From assembly GCA_016703665.1 (NCBI GenBank), contig JADJBS010000008.1, positions 124,001-188,000 of the forward strand: DNA of 64,000 nt, given 5' to 3'. The notes beneath the pieces are model-generated. The model was not told where the DNA came from. It ran no database searches and saw nothing but the letters and a program-made list of their open reading frames with translations. Origin of the DNA: Candidatus Defluviibacillus avedoerensis (GTDB lineage Bacteria; Pseudomonadota; Gammaproteobacteria; Burkholderiales; Burkholderiaceae_C). The translations under genes and the position numbers were made by a program. Shown here in pieces: positions 34,231-42,547 of the stretch; positions within the stretch are counted from its first letter, which is position 1; each line of letters starts with the position of its first letter.

Positions 34231-35235
34231 ATGAAAATCTGCATTTACGGCGTGGGCGCCATTGGGGGTTGGGTTGGCGCGGGCTTGGGGCGGCCTGAAC
34301 TTGGCCATTCTTTAAGCGCGGTAGCGCGTGGCGACACCCTGGCTGCGTTGCGCGCGCACGGCTTGCGTCTGCAAGCTGCGCCCGCGCAGCCCGGCGGACC
34401 GCTGCCTGCGGTGGTGTCGGTGCCAATCACCGCCAGTGACAAGCCTGCCGACCTGGGTGTTCAGGATTTGGTGATCGTGGCTGTCAAAGCGCCCGCGCTG
34501 GGCGATGTGGCCGCGCAGATTGCCCCGTTGCTTGGCCCGAACACGGTGGTGCTGACCGCGATGAATGGAGTGCCCTGGTGGTTTTTGCAAGGCTTTGGCG
34601 GTGCGCATGCCAACACGGCGCTCAAGAGCATTGACGCCACGGGCGAGATTGCGCGGCTGATTCCCGCCGCCCATGTCATTGGCTGCGTGGTACACGCCAG
34701 TTGCTCGGTGAAGAGCCCAGGGTTTGTGCAGCAGCACTTTGGCAATGGCCTGATCATTGGCGAGCCGTCGGGCGAGAAATCAGAGCGTGTTCAGACACTG
34801 GTCGCAGCGCTGTCAGCAGCGGGTTTCAACGCCACGCTGTCAGACCAAATCCAGAAGGACACTTGGTACAAGCTGTGGGGCAACATGACGGTCAACCCGA
34901 TCAGCGCCATCACCGGCGCGACGACCGACTTGATCATGGGTGACGAGCTGGTGCGCAACTTCATCTCCAGCGTGATGCTGGAGGCCAAGGAGATCGGCGC
35001 GCGCATTGGCATCCCGATTGACCAGCAGCCTGAAGACCGCCACAAGATGACGATGAAGCTGGGTGCGTTCAAGACCTCGATGTTGCAGGACGTGGAGGCG
35101 GGGCGCAGTGTGGAGCTGGATGCGCTGGTGAGCGCGGGGCGCGAGCTGGGGCAGATCACCGGGGTGGCTACGCCGAATACGGATGCGCTGCTGGGGTTGG
35201 CTCGGGTGCATGCACGGGTGCGGGGACTGTATTGA
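34231..35235 (+). CDS. 2-dehydropantoate 2-reductase family protein (ApbA/PanE)
   Basis: This 334-residue NAD(P)-dependent reductase has an N-terminal Rossmann fold (ICIYGVGAIGGWVGAGL, about 2-18) and a C-terminal helical domain (KDTWYKLWGNMTVNPISAITGA, with the catalytic Lys, about 210-230; HKMTMKLGAFKTSMLQDVEAG and the conserved Glu in VELDALVSA). True PanE makes pantoate for coenzyme A, but many paralogues in catabolic clusters reduce other 2-oxo acids. Its place at the end of the enlarged hpa operon favours a catabolic role. The AT-rich element lies between it and the aldolase gene, so its transcription may or may not continue from the operon. Confidence 0.92.
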   Translation: MKICIYGVGAIGGWVGAGLGRPELGHSLSAVARGDTLAALRAHGLRLQAAPAQPGGPLPAVVSVPITASDKPADLGVQDLVIVAVKAPALGDVAAQIAPLLGPNTVVLTAMNGVPWWFLQGFGGAHANTALKSIDATGEIARLIPAAHVIGCVVHASCSVKSPGFVQQHFGNGLIIGEPSGEKSERVQTLVAALSAAGFNATLSDQIQKDTWYKLWGNMTVNPISAITGATTDLIMGDELVRNFISSVMLEAKEIGARIGIPIDQQPEDRHKMTMKLGAFKTSMLQDVEAGRSVELDALVSAGRELGQITGVATPNTDALLGLARVHARVRGLY

Positions 35236-35278
35236 GGGTTTTGGTTGTTTGTTGTTTGGTTTGCTAGGGCCTGTGGGG

Positions 35279-35381
35279 GATCAGGTTGGCGGGGTACGCT
35301 GCGCACTGCGTGTCCCCCGGGCCTCGCGGCCCTCCTCCTAAACCTTCGTGCGAAGCGCACCCCACCCACCTGATCTGGTGA
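35279..35381. repeat. Long imperfect inverted repeat (REP/MITE-like)
   Basis: The two ends GATCAGGTTGGCGGGGT and ACCCCACCCACCTGATC pair at 15 of 17 positions. The pairing continues inward (GTACGCTGCGCA against TGCGAAGCGCAC), giving a stem of roughly 30 bases with few mismatches. The loop carries its own GGGCC-TCGC-GGCCC hairpin. No coding frame covers it. It lies 43 bases after the reductase gene and could serve as a terminator or be a short non-autonomous mobile repeat. The rest of the 241-base gap shows nothing recognisable. Confidence 0.65.
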
Positions 35382-35476
35382 CGGCTATGGTGTGCAACTT
35401 AATGACGCTTTTATTGGAGAAACGCCATTAGTAGATTTGCAACAAGTTACCTTGTTTTGGATTAATGGGATATCGG

Positions 35477-36063
35477 ATGAGCGAGCACAAAGATCGTTGG
35501 GAACGTTTTCTCGATCCAGAGGTTGTCAGACCGTCGTTATTCTTGGCGACAATGTTCATCACAACTTTTGAGATTCTCAAGAATTCAATCGTTGACCGCA
35601 TTCGCGACTTCTATTTGATCGGTTGGTCGGAAGAAGGGAATACCGTATCGCCAGAATACACGGCTAAAGTTCTTTCACGCAATAAGAGTGCTGTCTACGC
35701 GTCTCTGAACTGGCTTCTTGAGAGGCAAGCAATTGACGATTCTGACTTGGTCACATTTGATCAACACTCTAAGAAGACTTCGCAACCTACGGCGACACAA
35801 GCTATTTCATGTGGTCACCGGCCAAGCGGAGTCGCCCCATGAAAGTCAGTTCTCGGCATTGGTGGAACTCCTTCGGAAGATCGAGGTATGGTGGGTGGTC
35901 AATTTGGAAATCCCAATCAATCCAGATTACGCGGATGAAGAGATCGATGAAGCTGGTGTCGTCCCTGGCGGCAATCTTGTCTCTCCAAATGCTATTGCAG
36001 GGTAGCCAGTGGCAACACTGACCTCCTCTCCTGGATGCGTGGCGAAAACAGCAAGCAAAGAAG
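35477..36063 (+). pseudogene. Hypothetical protein gene broken into three frames
   Basis: The start frame (ATG 35477) reads SEHKDRWERFLDPEVVRPS... YASLNWLLERQAIDD. Near 35770 the sense passes to another frame (LRRLRNL, KLFHVVTGQAESPHESQ, LLRKIEVWWVVNLEIPIN, EEIDEAGVVPGG), and after about 35955 to a third (ILSLQMLLQ). The pieces join into one protein of about 190 residues with a helical, HEPN-like look (the LRRLRNLxxHKLFH stretch resembles the R-x4-H type motif), but I cannot name the family. The gene is lower in GC than its neighbours, which hints at transfer. It sits beside the long inverted repeat. Real decay and assembly error are both possible. Confidence 0.6.
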
Positions 36064-36103
36064 AGCTTAAACCCTAACTCCGTAGGGCTGTCATAAAGAA
36101 TCT

Positions 36104-37244
36104 TCACGCGTTCATCGACAACACATGCCCCACGCGCGGGTCCCCTCGCCCTCCCAACACCTGCGCGTAAGCAGCCTGCACCGCCTCTGTCCCCCGGTGG
36201 TGCTCCACCACCATCCACGGTGATGCCGGGTCACTGACGCGTGCTGAAAAAGGTCTTCCACGCCGCCACCAGGCGCTGGCCCAAACCATCCCCGCCCCAC
36301 TCTGCCGTCCGCTTCTTGATCTGCGCTGGCGCAAAGAACAGCGTCGCACGCGGTCCGGGCAGGTTTACGGCCTTGCCGCCCAGTTCGCTCACGTGCGTGC
36401 CACCGATGGAGATGCTGTAGGCCAGCGCGCTAAAGCGGGTGTGCACGGCGCGGCGCAGGTCGGCGTTGCCTGCAAAGTCCACGTACACCATGGGCGTGTC
36501 GCCGGCGATCTGGTCGAGTTGGTCGTAGCGCAAGACCCGGCTGTAGCAGCCCAGGCTTTCGCAAAAGGCGATGTTGCCGGGGGATGTCAGGCCCACCACG
36601 TCAAGCTCTGGCCGCTGCGCGAGTTGGAACGCGGTGCCGTAGGCGGTTTTGCTGGATGCGCTGGACAGCAGCATCACCGGGCGTTTGCCTGATGCGATGG
36701 TGCCGAAGAAGGCGTTGTCGGCCAGGAAGTCGTCGATCAGCCATGACGTGATGAAGAGCGGCCGCAGCAGGGACTGCACGTTCTCGGTGTCGGGCGTGTA
36801 GAACGGGTCTGCGCTGCAACGCACATATTGGTTGTACACCGCTGCCAATGCTGCGCGATGCGGTGCGGCTTCGACAAAGCTTGTCGGGCTCACACGGGTG
36901 GGGGTCAACACCACGCTGCTGGCCATGGGGTAGTAGCCATAGAACTTCTCGCCCACGGCTATGCCTTCGGTGCGTGATTCGGTCACGGTGGCAAAGCCCC
37001 ACACGGGGATGCGGCCCCAGGGGCTGGCAGCTTCGCTGGCCTCGGCTGGTACAGGGTAAAAGCCCCAGTAGTTCATCGCATCACCAAAGGCGGCGTAGGT
37101 GATGTTGTTGGAGGTGAGCGCAAAGGATTCGATCTGCAGCAGCACCTGGCGGTCTTGCAGATCAGGTTGTGGCTGGGTGATCAGTCGGGTTTTGCTCAGT
37201 TCGGTTTTGCGGATCTGAAAATCCAGCGTTTGGGGTGCGCTCAT
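36104..37244 (-). pseudogene. DUF2855 family protein, 3' frameshift
   Basis: The main frame starts at ATG 37244 (SAPQTLDFQIRKTELSK; CAGGAGACC upstream) and has the DUF2855 pattern, a zinc-free relative of the quinone oxidoreductase/MDR group (ALTSNNITYAAFGDAMNYWGF, WGFATVTESR, RPLFITSWLIDDFL, SSASSKTAYGTAF). It stops at 36231 just after AAWKTFF. One base fewer in the A5 run at 36247-36251 would let it read on as SARVSDPASPWMVVEHHRG to a stop at 36104, which is the natural C terminus. The product would be about 379 residues. The break is a single homopolymer base, so a sequencing error is likely. Function unknown; an oxidoreductase fold is inferred. Confidence 0.8.
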
Positions 37245-37328
37245 GTGGTCTCCTGTTGTATTGCCCGCATTCTGACGGACAGCGCAGCTCTGCAAGAAAT
37301 GTCAGATCGGCCAGGCGACTCTGCGTGC

Positions 37329-37478
37329 ATGAACACAACATGCCAAATCCAAGCGATCCGCCTCATTGGCCCGGAGCTGCGCACGTCCAATGATGTGGCC
37401 ATGCAAACAATCCCCCCACATTGGCAGCGCGTTTTTGCCGAAGGTGTTTCCCAGTCTGGGCAGGGTATATTGCATTGA
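37329..37478 (+). pseudogene. 5' remnant of a GyrI-like/AraC effector-binding-domain protein
   Basis: A 49-residue frame, IRLIGPELRTSNDVAMQTI followed by PPHWQRVFAEGV, reads like the first strand and helix of GyrI-like small-molecule-binding proteins, and then ends abruptly with an unrelated tail. The remaining hundred or so residues of such a domain are not found downstream. This looks like a truncated remnant in the 367-base gap between the DUF2855 gene and the isomerase gene; I see nothing else in that gap. Confidence 0.5.
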
Positions 37479-37611
37479 CTTGGCAAGCGCTGCGAACACG
37501 TGCCTGATCTTGACCGTTCAAACATGAAATCCTCGCTATTTCAGGCCGCCATCAACGGATGGACCTTGTCTGCGGCTAGCCTCTGAAAACTGCGCACCCA
37601 AAGGACCCTCA

Positions 37612-38214
37612 ATGCCCCACCACATCGAATACCACCTCGCCCCCCAAAGCCCGTGGACTTACCTCGGTCATGAGCGTTTCGTGCACATGGCCAAGTTGGC
37701 TGGCGCCACCGTGCAAGTCATGCCCACGGACCTGGGTAAAGTGTTTCCTATCTCCGGCGGGCTGCCTCTGGGTAAACGGGCACCGCAGAGACAGGCGTAT
37801 CGCCTGTTAGAGCTCAAGCGCTTCAGCGACTTCCTGGGCATTCCGATGAACGTGCAGCCGAAGTTCTTTCCGGTGTCTGGGGATGATGCGGCGCGCCTGA
37901 TCATTGCGACCGACATGGCATTGGGCAGCGACGCGGCGCTGGCATTGACCGGGGCGATTCTCACGGCCTGCTGGGCGCAAGAGCGCAACATTGCCGACCC
38001 AGTCACGTTGGCGGCTTTGCTTGAGGAATGTCAATTGCCCGCAAACGAGGTAGCACAGGTGCCGGGCCTGGCCGTGCAGGCGCGATACGATGCCAACACG
38101 CAAGCGTCGATTGACCGGGGCGTGTTTGGCGCGCCCAGCTATGTGATCGACGGCGAGATTTTCTGGGGCCAGGACCGCCTGGAATTTGTTCAACGCAAAC
38201 TGCAATCTGCCTGA
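37612..38214 (+). CDS. DsbA-family protein, 2-hydroxychromene-2-carboxylate isomerase type
   Basis: This 200-residue thioredoxin-fold protein (kappa-GST-like) begins IEYHLAPQSPWTYLGHERFV, where Ser in SPW replaces the CxxC motif of true DsbA. This is the pattern of the glutathione-dependent isomerase NahD. GVFGAPSYVIDGEIFWGQDRLEFV at the C terminus is also characteristic. It may isomerise an aromatic-breakdown intermediate using glutathione; the substrate is unknown. It is followed by a dienelactone hydrolase after 29 bases, so the two form an operon, likely part of an aromatic catabolic branch. Confidence 0.9.
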   Translation: MPHHIEYHLAPQSPWTYLGHERFVHMAKLAGATVQVMPTDLGKVFPISGGLPLGKRAPQRQAYRLLELKRFSDFLGIPMNVQPKFFPVSGDDAARLIIATDMALGSDAALALTGAILTACWAQERNIADPVTLAALLEECQLPANEVAQVPGLAVQARYDANTQASIDRGVFGAPSYVIDGEIFWGQDRLEFVQRKLQSA

Positions 38215-38243
38215 ATGCGGCAGGAAGTGAGGAAGACCCACCC

Positions 38244-38948
38244 ATGAGCCACACCATTCAACTGACCGGCGCCGACGGACACCGCTTTCCTGTTTACGTG
38301 GCTGAGCCCGCCACCAACCCGCGTGCCGCCGTGATCGTGCTGCAGGAGATTTTTGGCGTCAACAGCCATATCCGTGAGGTGGCCGAAAGCTATGCCCAGG
38401 CGGGCTATCTGGCGCTGGCACCGGCGACTTTCCACCGTGTGCAGCCTGGTGTAGAGCTTGGCTATACCCCTGAAGATGTCAACGTGGGTCGTGACCTCAA
38501 GAGCAAGGTCGAAGCGCTGCCCGCACCGGGGGTGATGCAGGACATTCAGGCAGCCATCAACCATGCCCACGCCGTGACCGGTGGCAAGGTTGGCATCCTG
38601 GGCTATTGCTGGGGCGGCCTGCTGAGCTGGCGTGCGGCTGAGTTGTGCGACGGTTTGTCAGCCGCCGTGCCTTATTACGGTGGTGGCATGACGATTGGCA
38701 CCGAGCCCGCGCGTCAGCCCAAATGCCCTGTGCTGTGCCACTTTGGTGAACAGGACATGGGCATTCCCATGGACACAGTAGAGGTCTTTGCTAAGACCCA
38801 TGCCCAGACGCGACCCCAAGTGAAGGTCATCACCTACCCGGCCAGCCACGGTTTTCACTGCAACCAGCGCGGGTCGTTTGATGCAGCGTCGGCCAAGCTG
38901 GCGCATGAGCGCACGCTGGCTTTTCTGGCGGAGAAGTTGGCGGAATAA
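38244..38948 (+). CDS. Dienelactone hydrolase family protein
   Basis: This 234-residue alpha/beta hydrolase has the Cys-His-Asp triad of dienelactone hydrolases: the nucleophile in GILGYCWGGLLSW (about 118-125), an Asp in HFGEQDMGIP (about 170) and a His in YPASHGFHCNQRG (about 200). The N terminus AVIVLQEIFGVNSHIREVAE gives the oxyanion region. It hydrolyses dienelactones or related esters formed in ring-cleavage pathways. It starts 29 bases after the isomerase gene with an AGGAAG site. An AT-rich stretch follows the stop (38949-39005), similar in style to the dispersed element. Confidence 0.93.
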   Translation: MSHTIQLTGADGHRFPVYVAEPATNPRAAVIVLQEIFGVNSHIREVAESYAQAGYLALAPATFHRVQPGVELGYTPEDVNVGRDLKSKVEALPAPGVMQDIQAAINHAHAVTGGKVGILGYCWGGLLSWRAAELCDGLSAAVPYYGGGMTIGTEPARQPKCPVLCHFGEQDMGIPMDTVEVFAKTHAQTRPQVKVITYPASHGFHCNQRGSFDAASAKLAHERTLAFLAEKLAE

Positions 38949-39007
38949 TTGGCTATTAAAACTTGTTTTAGCTTACTGAATAAGCATTCTTTGCTATTCA
39001 TTTTGAA

Positions 39008-40066
39008 ATGGGTTTTACGCTCGAATTCATTCCTGCAGATACTGATCTGACCCCCTGGGCCTTGGGTGTCTCGGTGCTGCGAGCCGACGCTAAGCGCCCC
39101 GCCCAGGTCGTGGTGCCCGCCCACGCCCTGGCGATCAGCACGGTGGTGGTGCAAGGGCAGTTGTGGCAGCTTGGCAGGGCGAGTCAGCGGGTCTTGATGT
39201 CACCTCAGTACGTGCAAGGCAGCGCCACACGGTCGCAGGCTTTTGAAGGCTCCGCCGACCTGGTCTGCGCCAGCCTGATGTGCGTGGCCAGTGTGTTGCC
39301 CTGGCTGAACAGAAGCAGTGCCGATCGCTACGTCAACCAACTGGCTCAGCCCGACAGCTTGGGCCCGGTGAATTTGGCCGACCTGCCGCCCCAGCCCAGC
39401 AACTCCGTCATTGCCAGCGCTTTGATGGCCGCACTGCGCAGTCGCATGGCAAAGCAAACCCCGAACGACCAGGCGCTGGCATTTTTGGCCACCTTGCAGC
39501 AATGGGACGGGCAATGTCTGGTGCCCCAGGGCTGGCACGCCCGGCGCTGGCAGCGCGCGTGCAAGGGACAACTGGGCATCACCCCCAAGCTCCTGCAGCG
39601 CCTGGTGCGCCTGCACCAGAGTGCCCAATTGGGCCTGGGCAGCCCACCGGTCAGTCCATCCGCAATGACCACCATTTGGTCAGAACATGCGTTGGATGCG
39701 GGCTACAGCGACCAGTCCCACATGCTGCGCGACTACCGGGAGCTAGCGGGCCTGACGCCTGGGCGCGCAGCTGCTGGTGGAACTGGCTTGCAGGCTTTGC
39801 AGATGGGTGCGAACTCGTTGGTGCCCCCGCAGCGCACCAAACAGCGTCCGGTGACTCAGCCCGCCTGCCAGGCCCCTGACCATCGCGAGGCCACCAGGCG
39901 GTCTGCCGCCCCGGCTTTGCCGGGTGTCACCCCGTCTCCAACAGTTGCGCGTGTAGACGGGCAATTGTCCCGTCCAAGGGCTTGGAGCAGGGGTACAGAG
40001 GCCATCAGAATCCGCGGTCATGAAGCCCTTTGGCAGGGGCTTCTGTCGAAGCCACGGCGCGCGTGA
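39008..40066 (+). CDS. AraC-family transcriptional regulator
   Basis: The 352-residue frame has an N-terminal sensing region (about 1-100) and an AraC/XylS DNA-binding domain at about 170-260 (LGITPKLLQRLVRLHQSAQLG and ALDAGYSDQSHMLRDYRELAGLTPGR, the second helix-turn-helix). Regulators of this class normally end soon after the TPGR motif; here about 90 residues of Pro/Arg/Ala-rich sequence follow, and the DNA there (after about 39850) no longer looks like ordinary coding sequence. The true end is probably near 39840 and a frameshift may have removed the stop. It is 59 bases downstream of the dienelactone hydrolase and may control it. Confidence 0.82.
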   Translation: MGFTLEFIPADTDLTPWALGVSVLRADAKRPAQVVVPAHALAISTVVVQGQLWQLGRASQRVLMSPQYVQGSATRSQAFEGSADLVCASLMCVASVLPWLNRSSADRYVNQLAQPDSLGPVNLADLPPQPSNSVIASALMAALRSRMAKQTPNDQALAFLATLQQWDGQCLVPQGWHARRWQRACKGQLGITPKLLQRLVRLHQSAQLGLGSPPVSPSAMTTIWSEHALDAGYSDQSHMLRDYRELAGLTPGRAAAGGTGLQALQMGANSLVPPQRTKQRPVTQPACQAPDHREATRRSAAPALPGVTPSPTVARVDGQLSRPRAWSRGTEAIRIRGHEALWQGLLSKPRRA

Positions 40067-40572
40067 GTCCCTGCGAGCCCTCGGGGGGTGCAAGCCGTGA
40101 TGGAGTGCCGACGTTACCCTCACTCTGGGCTGACGTCTGGAGAGGTGAACGCCAACAAGGAGAGCACCCGCTGGGCCACAGCTAGACGGGCCGTTTTCCG
40201 TCGGCACCAACGTGGCAACTGTGCGCCCGCCAGAGGGGTTGCCGAGTCCGCACGCGCCTTGACCAAGGTCAGCCCTACAGGGCGGCTTCACCTTGTGCAG
40301 AGCCCGAAGCCGGTTGCAGCCACATGACTTTTTTGAACACATCCTGGAACCTGTGCCCTCGCAAGGCGTTCAGGTCACGCACCGTCTGGCCCGGTCACGT
40401 TTTCGGGTTGGTTGGCGGGCGGGCTGAGTGTGGATGGTGGGCAAGCCCCTGGTCAGGGTTTGCCAGCGACCTTGGAAAACTCAAGCGGACACGTGGTGGT
40501 CGCACAGACGGTGGAGTGAAAAGGGCGCGAAAGCCTGGAGCCCTTCCGGACGCGCCATGCATCAGGTGAGTG
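40067..40572. other. Stretch with no supportable gene
   Basis: About 500 bases of GC-rich sequence with only short open frames on both strands. None has a recognisable motif or a good ribosome site. Given the broken genes on both sides, a frameshifted gene may be hidden here, but I could not assemble one. Confidence 0.5.
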
Positions 40573-41453
40573 CTACCCCGTCTGGCTGCCTTCATGCAGG
40601 TGCACCATTTGTTGCGGCTGAAAAGGTGACCAGGCGTGTGCATCGTCGCCCAGCGGCTCAAGAGGCCAGGGCGGCCCAACCACCCCGCATGGCGCGTTTG
40701 ACGCACAGCGTGGACAGCTGGTCGGCGGATCGTCGCTGGACCAGCGAACCGCCCCACCACTTGGGGCACGCCGCATCCGCCAGCGCGGCGGCAAAGCGCA
40801 GTCGGGCCTCAATGCCTTTGGGGTTTTCATCAGCGCATGGGGTTTCTTGCAGGACTGACATGACCCCGTTACGCGCCCATGTGGGGCGCGTACGGCGCTG
40901 GTGCCAGCACGCGGTGGCGTTGCCAACGATCAACAAGAACAACAGCTCCGAATCCGTTGCGCCGCGGCGCTGTTCGTACAGGTCATCGGTAAGCCATGCT
41001 TCCATGCTGCGCCGAACTTGCGAGTAGGCCCCCGACCTGCCCGCTTGTGGATGAACAGGATTTCTTGCGCGGTGCTGGAAAGGTGGGCCCGTGGTTGGGC
41101 GAATTCGGCCAGGAGACGCGCACCGCCAGCGGCTGCGCGCCCAGGCCACCGCAGGCAGGGAACAGCGGGCCAGACCGCGCCACGTCGGCGCACAGGGGCC
41201 TGAGGCAGGTGTTGGCTGCACGGACCAGGCGCGGCGACAGGACCCTCGTGAGCGGTCACACGGCCGGGGGGGGGGGGGCGGGAAGCTCGTTCGCCGTACC
41301 AACCCACTCCGAACCCGTCGCCGTTGGTGACCGTTCTCGCTTCGACTGCCTGCAAACTCTGGCGCACCAGCGAATGGCGCGGCTTGCACACCAAATCTTC
41401 CAACCGCGAGAATCCCCAGGGTTCACCCAGCGTACGCCAGGGAATCTGCACAT
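40573..41453 (-). pseudogene. Class II glutamine amidotransferase (YafJ-like), many frameshifts
   Basis: Joined frames on the minus strand give the N-terminal nucleophile Cys2 (MCRF, then LAYAG after one extra C, then EP after one extra G), LEDLVCKPRHSLVRQSLQ, NGDGFGVGWYGER, then after the poly-C/G run a disturbed middle with remains of the LFIHNGQVGG motif, then YSQVRRSMEAWLTDDLYEQ, RRGATDSELLFLLI, and the tail AWSPFQPQQMVHLHEG. Together these match a stand-alone GATase class II protein of about 270-290 residues. At least five indels are needed, several in homopolymers. The product as written would not work. Whether the gene is dead or badly sequenced cannot be decided here. Confidence 0.75.
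41266..41278. repeat. Homopolymer run of 13 G
   Basis: The run lies inside the broken amidotransferase gene, where the family has no matching residues. It is either a slippage-prone tract (phase-variable type) or an assembly artefact; neighbouring indels favour the latter. Confidence 0.7.
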
Positions 41454-41616
41454 GGGTGCGCGTCGCTTGTCCCGCGGCAATCGCGTACAGTGTGCCAAAG
41501 AAAAGCCGGAGACCCACGATGCAATTCACACATCCGGTCAAGCCTGGAGTTTGAGCACCTTGCTGGGGGATCCATGGCATTCGCCTTAGCCAGGCCGCAT
41601 CTGGGCTGCGGCGCTG

Positions 41617-42540
41617 ATGCCCGCGTTGGCGCAGGACTATCCCGCCCGTCCCATCAAACTGGTGGTGCCCTATCCTCCCGGCGGCGCAACGGATGTGATT
41701 GGCCGGGTGATGGCACAAAAACTTTCGGGTGTACTGGGCCAGCAAGTGGTGGTGGACAACCGCGCAGGCGCAGCGGGCAGCATCGGCGCAGCGGCAGTTG
41801 GCAAGTCAGCACCGGATGGCTACACGCTGCTGATGGGTGCCCTGACGAGCCACTCGATCAATGCCAATCTGTACGGCGCGGCTGCCACCGGCTTTGACAT
41901 CGACAAGAGCTTTGCGCCTGTGGCGGTGGTCGGTGTGGTACCGCTGGTGTTTGTGGTCAACCCAGCGGTCAAGGCGAACAGCCTGGCGGAACTGATTGCG
42001 CTGGCCAAGGCATCGCCAGGCACCTTAAGCTTTGCATCGGCAGGCAACGGATCACCGCAACACCTGGCGGGCGAACTGTTCCAGCGCATGGCGGGGGTCA
42101 GCATGCTGCATGTGCCCTACAAAGGCAGCGGTCCGGCGATGAACGATCTGGTGGGCGGGCAGGTCAATAGCATGATCGAGACAGCGCCTGCCTCTTTGCA
42201 GTTGATCAAGTCCGGCAAGCTGCGGGCATTGGCGACCGCCACGGCCCAGTCCGTGGGCACCTTGCCCGGCGTGCCGACGGCGGCCCAGGCGGGGCTCAAA
42301 GACTTTGAGGTCAATTCCATGTTCGGTATCCTGGCTCCGGCAGGCACACCCAACGCGGTCTTGGGCAAGCTGAGTGGCGCCCTTAAAGGCATTCTGCAGC
42401 AGACCGAGGTGCGCGACAGCTTGCTGGCGCAAGGCGCGGTGGCGATGTACACCACACCCGAAGAAGCCACCGCCGCGATCCGCGCTGAGAGCGACAAATG
42501 GGCCAAGGTGATCAAGGACGGCAACATCAAGGGTGATTGA
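41617..42540 (+). CDS. TctC/Bug substrate-binding protein, signal peptide out of frame
   Basis: The mature part is intact: QDYPARPIKLVVPYPPGGAT, RAGAAGSIGAAAVGKSAPDG, LSFASAGNGSPQHLAGELF, LHVPYKGSGPAMNDLVGGQ. The open frame starts only four residues before the expected cleavage site (PALAQ), and an in-frame TAG lies just upstream. A plausible start (ATG at about 41519, MQFTHP) and a hydrophobic stretch (STLLG / GSMAFALA) are present in other frames, so one or more indels at 41540-41600 have cut off the signal peptide. As read, the protein would stay in the cytosol. It is followed closely by an exported amidohydrolase (8 bases). Third TctC paralogue of the window. Confidence 0.85.
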   Translation: MPALAQDYPARPIKLVVPYPPGGATDVIGRVMAQKLSGVLGQQVVVDNRAGAAGSIGAAAVGKSAPDGYTLLMGALTSHSINANLYGAAATGFDIDKSFAPVAVVGVVPLVFVVNPAVKANSLAELIALAKASPGTLSFASAGNGSPQHLAGELFQRMAGVSMLHVPYKGSGPAMNDLVGGQVNSMIETAPASLQLIKSGKLRALATATAQSVGTLPGVPTAAQAGLKDFEVNSMFGILAPAGTPNAVLGKLSGALKGILQQTEVRDSLLAQGAVAMYTTPEEATAAIRAESDKWAKVIKDGNIKGD

Positions 42541-42547
42541 GGTATTT

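Noticed and set aside
34231..35235. Assignment as the pantothenate-pathway panE
   Set aside because: The family is right, but the catabolic context and the many paralogues of this fold make the biosynthetic role unproven, so no symbol is given.
40088..40569. Short plus-strand frames of about 80 codons as small genes
   Set aside because: No ribosome site, no motif and overlapping alternatives on both strands; not supportable.
41266..41278. Phase-variable G tract controlling a gene
   Set aside because: The gene around it is broken by many other indels, so switching the tract length would not restore it.
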